34,096 nt of DNA from Alphaproteobacteria bacterium (lineage in GTDB: Bacteria > Pseudomonadota > Alphaproteobacteria > SP197). The notes under the pieces were generated by a model. It worked only from the letters and a program-made list of their open reading frames with translations, searched no databases and was not told the DNA's origin. The stretch's first letter is position 1. Every line of letters starts with the position of its first letter. Shown here in pieces: positions 15,756-22,398 of this stretch. The stretch is from NCBI GenBank assembly GCA_028277285.1, contig JANQGO010000480.1:1-34096 (forward strand), in the 5' to 3' direction. The position numbers were made by a program, and so were the translations under genes.

Positions 15756-17600
15756 CTACGCTCCAGCGCCGCGCGACCCGACCAGGCGGAACAGAACGGT
15801 CGGCCGGTTCCTGCCGCGCAAGGTGGTCGGGCCGAGCGGTTCGGTGACGAACTCCCCGGTCGTCGCGGCAAGCGTCTCTTCGGTGACCAGGATCGTGACG
15901 TCGCCCTGCATGTGCTGGCGCCCGGCTGCCTCGACCCGGCTGGCGACGTTCACGGTGTCGCCGATGGCGGTGTAGTTGATGCGGCTTTCCGCCCCGATAT
16001 CGCCAACGATCGCGTCGCCCGTGTGGATGCCGATGCGCACCTGGATCGGCGGCTCGCCGCGTTCACGGCGTGTCCGGTTGTGATCGGACAGCACGCGTTC
16101 GATCGCCAGGGCGGCCCGGCACGCCCGGTCAGCATGGTCGTGCTGCTTCTCGGGCGCACTCCAGAATGCGAGCAGGCCATCGCCGATGTACTTGTCGATG
16201 GTGCCGCCCTCCCCGTCGATACAGGCGCCGATGCGCGCGAAGTGATCGTTCAAGAGCGCCGCCGTTGCCTGGGGCGTCATGGCCTCGGCCATCTGCGAAA
16301 AGCCGACGATGTCGATGAAGAGGATGGTCAGTTGCCGCTGGTCGGTGTCGATTTTCTCGCGTCCCTCGCGCACGATCATTTCGACAAGGCGTTTGGGCAC
16401 GTAACGTTCGAAGACGCGCAGGCCGGCGAACATGGCATCGAACGCCCGGGCGGCGCGATCCAGCTCGACGATGCGGCTGCCGGTGAGCGGCCGGTAGGCG
16501 CCAAGATCCATGCGCTGAATGGCGATCGCGTTGTCGGTCAGGTGGCGGAACGGACGCGCCATGCGCCGCCCGAGAAGACCGCCGAGACCGATGAACAGAA
16601 ACAGCATGCCGACGGCGATGCCGAGCACCCACCAGAACTGCCGCACCTCGGTCCCTTCCATCGACGAGTCGTAGTGAAAGCCGATCAACCAGGGTGTGTT
16701 GCCATAGGCGGATGTCTCGACATAGACGAAGACCTGCCACTCGCCGTCCTCGTAAAAATAGTGGCCCTGCCCCAGCGTCATACTGTCTTGCGAAATCACC
16801 GGCGTGATGTCCGGCCGCCAAATCTGGCGGAAGCGGTTGTCGCCGATGCCGTCGATGGTCGCCATGGGCTGTTCGAGAGACGGCGCGAACGTGCCTTCCG
16901 TCAGTTTGGGGTGCGCGATGATGTCCTCGCGTCCGTGCAGCACGAAGACGGTCTGGCCCAGGCTGGCGGAGAGTTCCTTCGCATAGCCTGAGAGCGCGAA
17001 GAGATCGACGCCGGCGAACAGAATGCCGAGAAAGCGCTCGCCCTGCCAGACGGCCTCGCGGCGCACGATGATGGTGCGCCCGACATTGGGGCTGAACAGC
17101 GGCTCGCTCCAGCCCATGGGATCGCCATCCGCCCCACGCGCCTCGGCCTCGCGCATCGCCGCGACGACTTCCGTGCGTTCCGCGAGATCGTTGACAAAGG
17201 TGGCGCCATCGGGCCGCTCAACCCTGACCGAGCTGGCATCGGGCCGCATGAAGGCGATCGCCGTCACCTGTTTGGTCGCCGCCAAGGCGGCCTCCAAGGC
17301 GAAGGCCAGTTGTGCGTCATCACCGGCCGGTACGTCGCCCTCCACAATGAGGTCGCGCATGTAGGCCAGCTGGCCGTCGACGATCGAGAGGTGATCGTCG
17401 ACGCGGGCCATGATCGCGCCCAGCGCAAGATCGGATTCGTCGGCCAGCCCCTCGACCAGATCCAGGCGCGCGCTCACCGTCGTCAGGGCGAGGACCGTGC
17501 CGACCGAGATCAGCACGATGAGGCCCAGAACGATCGAGAACAGCGACGCGATCGGCAAGCGCCAACGCCCGGGTGCGGAATCCGTGGTGGGTGAGGTCAA
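15756..17600 (-). CDS. Membrane class III adenylate cyclase with Cache-like sensor and HAMP
   Basis: A 614-residue transmembrane signalling enzyme. The first membrane span is at about 17-40, a periplasmic Cache-like sensor at 41-320, a second span at about 322-344 and a HAMP-like linker at about 345-395. The catalytic domain at 420-590 retains the metal aspartates D430 (FIDIVGFS) and D474 (YIGDG), the ATP-selecting K470 and D548 (AIGD), and transition-state residues N551 and R555 (NVASR). It therefore should make cAMP. The start appears to be TTG with no clear Shine-Dalgarno. It lies 25 bases after the COQ9 gene on the same strand and 54 bases before the TauD-family gene, so transcription could be shared. 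Confidence 0.88.
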   Translation of the reverse strand: MTSPTTDSAPGRWRLPIASLFSIVLGLIVLISVGTVLALTTVSARLDLVEGLADESDLALGAIMARVDDHLSIVDGQLAYMRDLIVEGDVPAGDDAQLAFALEAALAATKQVTAIAFMRPDASSVRVERPDGATFVNDLAERTEVVAAMREAEARGADGDPMGWSEPLFSPNVGRTIIVRREAVWQGERFLGILFAGVDLFALSGYAKELSASLGQTVFVLHGREDIIAHPKLTEGTFAPSLEQPMATIDGIGDNRFRQIWRPDITPVISQDSMTLGQGHYFYEDGEWQVFVYVETSAYGNTPWLIGFHYDSSMEGTEVRQFWWVLGIAVGMLFLFIGLGGLLGRRMARPFRHLTDNAIAIQRMDLGAYRPLTGSRIVELDRAARAFDAMFAGLRVFERYVPKRLVEMIVREGREKIDTDQRQLTILFIDIVGFSQMAEAMTPQATAALLNDHFARIGACIDGEGGTIDKYIGDGLLAFWSAPEKQHDHADRACRAALAIERVLSDHNRTRRERGEPPIQVRIGIHTGDAIVGDIGAESRINYTAIGDTVNVASRVEAAGRQHMQGDVTILVTEETLAATTGEFVTEPLGPTTLRGRNRPTVLFRLVGSRGAGA

Positions 17601-17625
17601 CCGCGCGGCGTGCCGTCGGCGGGTG

Positions 17626-18291
17626 TCAGACCCGCCGGCTTCTGAGCCGGGTGAAGAAACCTTCGACCAGGCGGTCCGGATTGGGCAAGACCTTCTCCAG
17701 ACGGAAGCGGGCCTTCTGGAGCGTCATGACGTTGCCGATGCGCCGGTCGAGGAAAGCCCAGGTGTCGGCGAAACCTTCCGACTTGTCGTTGATCCAATAG
17801 AGCAGCGTCGAGGAGTAGACGCCGGCCAGCAGCATGCGCTTGGTATAGAAATTGATGTCGGTCGCGTCGTCGCCGGCGGCGCGCCACATCAGATCGACCG
17901 TGCGGTAGAGGCCGCGGATCGTGCCCGGTCCGTTTTGCGGCATGACCTGGAGCGAGAGGGCACGGCGCACGGCCTCGCGATGGGGCGCGTGCAGTTCCAG
18001 GCGTACGCGCACGGCGGTCGCGATGCGCTCGCGGATCCGCATGGCCGGAAGATCGCGCCGCTCCAGTTCTTCGACCATGCGCCGGTCGGCCTCCGCGACG
18101 AACAGATCGACCATCTCGTCGGCGCCGCCGGGGAACAACCGGCGGATTTCGGCGAGGTCGAAGCCCAGATCGTCGCCGCCGGCGCGCATCGCCGTCATGG
18201 TCCAGCCGTCAAAGGCGACATGGGGCAAGGTTGCCGCCAACAGGTCGCGGCGCAACGTCTCGCGCGAGGTCTTGGCTTTGGTTGTGGTCAT
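17626..18291 (-). CDS. COQ9 family protein (ubiquinone biosynthesis)
   Basis: COQ9 is a lipid-binding protein with a TetR-like helical fold that supports ubiquinone biosynthesis, in mitochondria by presenting intermediates to COQ7. This 221-residue protein has the family features: LLAATLPHVAFDGWTMTAMRAGGDDLG, the AEIRRLFPGGADEMVDLF region, the ALSLQVMPQNGPGTIRGLYRTVDLMWRAAGD stretch and LYWINDKSEGFADTWAFLDRRI. AAGGAG lies close to the ATG at 18291, which decides this start. In many alphaproteobacteria the gene is divergent from rpsU and is annotated that way. Here rpsU is 3.2 kb away with four other minus-strand genes in between. It follows the peptide deformylase gene by 55 bases. Confidence 0.85.
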   Translation of the reverse strand: MTTTKAKTSRETLRRDLLAATLPHVAFDGWTMTAMRAGGDDLGFDLAEIRRLFPGGADEMVDLFVAEADRRMVEELERRDLPAMRIRERIATAVRVRLELHAPHREAVRRALSLQVMPQNGPGTIRGLYRTVDLMWRAAGDDATDINFYTKRMLLAGVYSSTLLYWINDKSEGFADTWAFLDRRIGNVMTLQKARFRLEKVLPNPDRLVEGFFTRLRSRRV

Positions 18292-18346
18292 CGCCTCGTC
18301 TCCTTGGGCCGATTCGACGATTGTTCGCTCGCGCCGGCCCGGTGGT

Positions 18347-18892
18347 TCACTCTTGCGCGGCGTCGTCAGCCGCGCCTTCGGCCTCGCGCGGCGCATACCA
18401 GCGCCATTCGCTCTCGAAGATCAACAGTTTGAGGTCATCCATGCGCTGGGGATAGAGAATACCGTCCAGATGATCGAACTCGTGCTGCACGACCACCGCG
18501 TGCATGCCGGTCACCGTGCGGTCGATGGTCTCGCCTTCCGGCGTCACGCCGGTGTAACGCACCTTGGGCGCGCGCGGCACGAGCCCGCGCATTTCCGGCA
18601 CCGAAAGGCAGCCCTCCCAGCCGGCGACCCGCTCGTCGGTCAAGAGCTCCCAGACCGGATTGACGATGGCCGTGACCCCTTCGTAGTCGGGGTCTTCCGG
18701 CGTGATGAAGACGGCGACGCGCAGGGGGACATGGACCTGGGGCGCGGCCAGGCCGCGGCCGCCGGCATCGTGCATGGTCTCGATCATGTCGTCGACCAGG
18801 CGGCGCACGCCGGGCAGCGTCGGGTCGGGCACCTCCTCGGCGCGGCGGCCCAAGACCGGATGCCCCATGCGGGCAATTTTGAGAATAGGCAC
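18347..18892 (-). CDS. def: Peptide deformylase
   Basis: It removes the formyl group from N-terminal formylmethionine of new proteins and depends on a metal. The 181-residue enzyme has all three motifs: GGRGLAAPQ at 44-52 (Q52), EGCLSVP at 93-99 (C95) and HEFDH at 137-141 (H137, H141, catalytic E138). The start is GTG with AGGAG 6 bases upstream; that site overlaps the stop region of the MBL-fold gene before it. The C-terminal tail after residue 160 is acidic and longer than in the E. coli enzyme. The usual partner fmt is not adjacent, so this may be a second copy of def in the genome. Confidence 0.92.
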   Translation of the reverse strand: MPILKIARMGHPVLGRRAEEVPDPTLPGVRRLVDDMIETMHDAGGRGLAAPQVHVPLRVAVFITPEDPDYEGVTAIVNPVWELLTDERVAGWEGCLSVPEMRGLVPRAPKVRYTGVTPEGETIDRTVTGMHAVVVQHEFDHLDGILYPQRMDDLKLLIFESEWRWYAPREAEGAADDAAQE

Positions 18893-18901
18893 GCGTTGCT
18901 C

Positions 18902-19786
18902 CTAATTGTGCACGAGGTCGGAACCAGCATACCGGAAACCGAACCCGTCGCCGCGCCCGGTGATGTGGCCGATCGACGGCAGCGGAAAATGCTGGGTCAT
19001 GACAAGCACGTCGCGTTCGCAGTACGTGTCGAGAAAGCTGCGGCGCGTAACGCCGCCCATCGCGGGATCGTAGTCGAAGGACGGCGACCATTCGGGATGC
19101 GGCAACTGCATGGGGCAGTGGATGAGATCGCCGGTCATCACGCCATCGGCCCCGTTCGAGCGTAAACGGAAGGCGACATGGCCGGCGGTATGGCCCGGCG
19201 TCGGCTCGAGCCAGATGTTGTCGTCCAATTGATGGTCCATCTCGACGATCACCGCCTGGCCCGCCTCGATGACGGGCAGCACGCTTTCCTCATAAACCTT
19301 GTCCTCGCCCCCCGCTTCGGCCGCCGCGGCGTCCAGCTCGGCGCGCGCGAAGACATACTTGGCGTTCGGGAAGGTCGGCACCCAGCGGCCGTCGAGCAGC
19401 TTGGTGTTCCAGCCGACATGGTCGTAGTGCATGTGGCTGCACATGACGAAATCGACCTCTTCCGCCTGGACGCCCGCCGCCGCCAGCTTGAGCAGCAGCG
19501 GCGATCCCTCGCACATGTGGGCATCGGGCGTGCTGGGGATCGTCTTGTGGTTGCCGATGCAGGTATCGAGCAGGATGGTGTGATGGCCGGTCCTGACCAG
19601 ATAGGTCTGGACCGGCATGATCAGCTCGCCCGATCTGGGGCAGATGGCGGCCGGTTCAAGCCAGGCGCGATAGGGCGCGAGCGCTTCGGGCACCGCGTCG
19701 GGAAAGTCGCGGTGCGGCAAGCCTGCCAGGTCGATCCGCTCGACAACTGCCTGGACCTCAATATCGCCGATGGCGAACGTGGTCAT
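18902..19786 (-). CDS. Metallo-beta-lactamase-fold hydrolase
   Basis: A cytoplasmic hydrolase of 294 residues with the metal-binding HMHYDH at 118-123 and the second metal motif TPGHTAGHVAF (about residues 194-204). Further conserved parts are YLVRTGHHTILLDTCIGNHK and VMTGDLIHCP. The pattern resembles quorum-quenching lactonase or glyoxalase II-like members, but the substrate cannot be named. Its ATG overlaps the TGA of the upstream cupin gene by four bases (ATGA) and its stop borders the def ribosome site, so these are one transcription unit. Confidence 0.85.
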   Translation of the reverse strand: MTTFAIGDIEVQAVVERIDLAGLPHRDFPDAVPEALAPYRAWLEPAAICPRSGELIMPVQTYLVRTGHHTILLDTCIGNHKTIPSTPDAHMCEGSPLLLKLAAAGVQAEEVDFVMCSHMHYDHVGWNTKLLDGRWVPTFPNAKYVFARAELDAAAAEAGGEDKVYEESVLPVIEAGQAVIVEMDHQLDDNIWLEPTPGHTAGHVAFRLRSNGADGVMTGDLIHCPMQLPHPEWSPSFDYDPAMGGVTRRSFLDTYCERDVLVMTQHFPLPSIGHITGRGDGFGFRYAGSDLVHN

Positions 19787-20976
19787 GGTTTAACGGCTAG
19801 CAACCCTTCTCTGACGAGCCGGCGGACCAGGACGAGCCGGCCCTTGTCATCAAGTCCGCCTGGTATGTCCGCTACCTTATAGCTCGGGGTCGATGCCGCA
19901 AAGCGCAAGGATTCCTCGGCAAAAGCCGGGAACGCCACCTCCGCGCCGTGATAGAGCAGAACGATCTGGCCGTCACGCCGCTCGATTTCGTAGAGCGCGG
20001 TCGCCCTGGGCGCGACCAGGGTCTCCTGGCCGATGGCGTCGAGCGCCGCGAGCTGGGTCAACTGGCCCTCCAGCATCGGCCGGCGGCTCTGCACGAAGTG
20101 GTTCTCGATCTTGTCCCAGGCGTTCGCCAGCGCGCCTGACCGGCGCAGCCGCTCGATGACGTCGTCGAACAGCGCTTCCTTGCCGCCGCCGTCGGCGAAC
20201 GGCAGGGCGTGGCGCAGCGTGGCGTCGCCGCGCACCAGATCGTCGACGGCCTGGGTCAACAGGTCCTTCCAGGTATAGGACAGGAGACCCAGCGTCACGT
20301 GCAGGGACGTCTCCTCCGTCGCCTCGGCCTCGTGCACCACGCCGCGCGGGATATAGAGGGTATCGCCGGTCTTGAGCTCGAAGGAGCGGACCGGCTCCAT
20401 CTCGGCATAGTCCGGCGGGTTGGGCTTCTCGTCCTTCAGCGGCAGCTCGCGCGCCTTGTCGTAGAGGCGCCATGTCTTGCTGCCCGATGCCTGCAAAACG
20501 ATCACGTCATGGGTGTCGTAGTGGCGTTTGAGGCCTTGCGCGCGCTCGCTCTGCCGGCCGTGGCTGCCGCCCGGCGTCAGATAGACATTGGCCTGGGCGG
20601 GCTGGCGCAGTTCCTGCTCGACGGCGCGGCACAGGTGGCGCAGCGGCGGCCACTTGCCGTCGAGCCGCTCGAACACGACGCTGGACCCGGCATTGAACAG
20701 CGCGAAGACCTTCGCCACGTCGACCTCGCGGCCGGACATGAAATCGCCGTCCTTGACCGCCTCTTCGCTGTCGACGACACGCATGTCGTCGCGCCGGAAA
20801 GTCAGATCCGACAACAGGCGGTCGATATGGTCGAGGCTCAGGACATCGGCGAAGTACGAGGGATCGCCGCGCTGCACCACCAAGGGCTCGCGCTCCCAGT
20901 AGTCGTCGACGAAGGCCGCCTTGTCGACAGGCGCGACAAGGCGCTCAAGGGCGCCGTTCCCCGGTTCGTTCCGCAT
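19783..20976 (-). CDS. JmjC/cupin-4 Fe(II)/2-oxoglutarate oxygenase (ribosomal oxygenase-like)
   Basis: A 397-residue member of the cupin-4/JmjC group that includes E. coli RoxA (YcfD), an arginine hydroxylase of ribosomal protein uL16. The N-terminal DYWEREPLVVQRGDPSYF resembles the family start. The metal site is H152 and D154 in RHYDTHDVIVLQ, with H215 in IPRGVVHEA; the 2-oxoglutarate Lys or Thr contacts are less clear. After the jelly roll (about 60-235) a dimerisation and winged-helix-like region follows to the end. It overlaps the MBL gene and is upstream of def in the same unit, near rpsU. A ribosomal target is an inference from family and context. Confidence 0.8.
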   Translation of the reverse strand: MRNEPGNGALERLVAPVDKAAFVDDYWEREPLVVQRGDPSYFADVLSLDHIDRLLSDLTFRRDDMRVVDSEEAVKDGDFMSGREVDVAKVFALFNAGSSVVFERLDGKWPPLRHLCRAVEQELRQPAQANVYLTPGGSHGRQSERAQGLKRHYDTHDVIVLQASGSKTWRLYDKARELPLKDEKPNPPDYAEMEPVRSFELKTGDTLYIPRGVVHEAEATEETSLHVTLGLLSYTWKDLLTQAVDDLVRGDATLRHALPFADGGGKEALFDDVIERLRRSGALANAWDKIENHFVQSRRPMLEGQLTQLAALDAIGQETLVAPRATALYEIERRDGQIVLLYHGAEVAFPAFAEESLRFAASTPSYKVADIPGGLDDKGRLVLVRRLVREGLLAVKP

Positions 20977-21026
20977 ATCAGGCCATCCGCGATGCGGCGG
21001 CGGCCGAAGCCGCCGCCCACACGGGC

Positions 21027-21287
21027 TCAGGCTCCGTCGCCGTCGCTCTCTTCTTCGCTGCTGTCGTCGCTGGCCGTGTCGCTGCTGGTGTCGCCGCTGC
21101 TGTCACCAGTGGCGTCACTGCTGGAATCGCCGCTGGCGTCGCTTTCTTCGGAATCGTCGGCGAAAGCCTGGCTGGACACCAAGGTGCCGGCGCCAAGGAC
21201 CAGAGCCGCAAGGCCGATCGCCTTACGCCGCGTGACGATCTCCTCGTCATCGAGCGTCAGGGGTGTCGCGTCGTCGGAATCTCTCAT
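21027..21287 (-). CDS. Tat-signal Ser/Asp-rich small exported protein
   Basis: An 86-residue protein: a polar leader (MRDSDDATPLTLDDEEIV), a twin-arginine-like signal TRRKAIGLAALVLGAGTL followed by VSSQAFA, then an acidic low-complexity tail of repeated Ser, Asp, Glu, Gly and Thr (SDASGDSSSDATGDSSGDT and similar). The start at 21287 is set by GGGAGGG before the ATG. The tail resembles metal- or mineral-binding acidic peptides, but no function is assigned. It lies 50 bases upstream of the cupin gene and could lead that operon. The repeats in the tail are codon-level slippage-prone. Confidence 0.65.
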   Translation of the reverse strand: MRDSDDATPLTLDDEEIVTRRKAIGLAALVLGAGTLVSSQAFADDSEESDASGDSSSDATGDSSGDTSSDTASDDSSEEESDGDGA

Positions 21288-21401
21288 CAAACCCTCCCGG
21301 TATTGAGAATGCGAATGACTATCATCCGCTATAGGGACTATAGCCACAGCCGGACCGGCCGGGCAACCGGGAACGGCGCGGAAAACGACGATTCGCGGCG
21401 C

Positions 21402-21430
21402 TTCACAAGGCGATGGCGCTGTGTTAGAAG
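21402..21430 (+). promoter_or_regulatory. Possible sigma-70-type promoter of rpsU
   Basis: TTCACA at 21402-21407 and TAGAAG at 21425-21430 are separated by 17 bases, about 60 bases before the rpsU Shine-Dalgarno. Matches to the consensus are 5/6 and 4/6. The position suits a strong ribosomal-protein promoter, but the call is by eye only. Confidence 0.45.
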
Positions 21431-21503
21431 CCGCGTCCCGAATTAATCAGACGACTCGGCCCCCGAGGGGCCGCAGACGAAGCCGACGTTAAGGAGACGA
21501 CCG

Positions 21504-21713
21504 ATCGTTCAAGTAAGTGTCCGCGACAACAATGTCGACCAGGCCCTGCGCGCGCTGAAGAAGAAGATGCAGCGCGAGGGTGTCTACCGTGAAATGAAGC
21601 TGCGCCGCCACTTCGAGAAACCCTCGGAGAAGCGCAAGCGCGAGCAGGCCGAAGCCGTGCGCCGCCAGCGCAAGCTGGCCAGAAAACGCGCCCAGCGCGA
21701 AGGCGCCGATTAA
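21504..21713 (+). CDS. rpsU: 30S ribosomal protein bS21, non-AUG start
   Basis: A complete bS21, about 69 residues: [19 protein letters not shown], then [23 protein letters not shown] and a basic tail ending KRAQREGAD. The protein binds 16S rRNA on the 30S platform. It has no ATG, GTG or TTG in frame at its start: codons before VRDNN read ATC GTT CAA GTA AGT. AAGGAG at 21491-21496 lies 7 bases before ATC (21504) and 10 before GTT, which is where other alphaproteobacteria have the initiating M of MQV. The first in-frame ATG (KKM) would lose about 21 residues. I take ATC as the start. An intrinsic terminator follows. Confidence 0.85.
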   Translation: MVQVSVRDNNVDQALRALKKKMQREGVYREMKLRRHFEKPSEKRKREQAEAVRRQRKLARKRAQREGAD

Positions 21714-21740
21714 GGCACGGGTTAGGTCGTAGCCGACCAC

Positions 21741-21774
21741 AAGGGCGGTGCGCTTCGGCGCAGCCGCCCTTTTT
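21741..21774 (+). terminator. Rho-independent terminator of rpsU
   Basis: AAGGGCGG-TGCGC, loop TTCG, then GCGCAGCCGCCCTT with one bulged base, followed by TTT. It is 28 bases after the rpsU stop. The stable tetraloop and T run make it a strong intrinsic terminator. Confidence 0.85.
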
Positions 21775-21807
21775 GCTGCCCTGAACCCAACCAACCCGCC
21801 GATATCG

Positions 21808-22388
21808 CGTCCCGGCCTTGAGCCGGGACCCAAGAACACAGCGTGTTGCACCTGGAGCGCCAGCGTTCCCGATGACCTCGATCGGTGTTCATGGACCCCG
21901 GCTCAAGGCCGGGGTGCGATAGTGTTGTGTGCTGGCGAGATATGCCAGCACGTCTACCAAACCGCACCCACCCCCAAGCCGGGGTCCAGGAACACGGAAC
22001 AGGAGCGCGTGGCAACGGCGGCGCTGTCAAGCACACGCTCGTGTTCATAGGTCCCGGGTCAGGCCCGGGACGCGATTCCGGTGTTTTCGACGTTTCCTAT
22101 CAATCACCTCCTGCTCCGCCGCACCCCGGCCGCAGAGCCGGGGTCCATGAACACGGACCGATGCGAGTGGCAACAGCGGTGCCTTCGGGCACACGCTCGT
22201 GTTCATGGGTCCCGGCTCAAGGCCGGGACGCGATTTCGGTGTTTTCGATACTTCCCATCAATCGCCCCCTGCTCCGCCGCACCCCGGCCGCAGAGCCGGG
22301 GTCCAGGAACACGGGCCGATGCGCGTGGCAACGACGGTGGCTTCAGGCACACGCTCGTGTTCATGGGTCCCGGGTCAGGCCCGGGACG
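21808..22388. repeat. Tandem REPIN-like array with 158-base period
   Basis: The gap between convergent rpsU and pntB is filled by about four units. The last three are nearly identical modules; the string CACACGCTCGTGTTCAT begins near 22032, 22190 and 22348, a 158-base period. Each module has a hairpin ACCCCGGCCGCAGAGCCGGGGT, then CCATGAACACGG, a core with GATGCGAGTGGCAAC, then CGTGTTCATGGGTCCCGG and a second hairpin. The spacer (GTTTTCGA..CTGCTCCGCCGC) differs from the 7.7 kb array. It ends about 10 bases from the pntB stop. No gene is supported in it. Confidence 0.9.
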
Positions 22389-22398
22389 CTGGCGCTTA

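Noticed and set aside
14898-16991. Long plus-strand open frame opposite the dioxygenase and cyclase
   Set aside because: It crosses two well-supported minus-strand genes and has antisense-like composition without domains.
21808-22388. CRISPR array
   Set aside because: Modules are regular, but units are about 158 bases and are made of two inverted hairpins, not short direct repeats with variable spacers. No cas genes are nearby.
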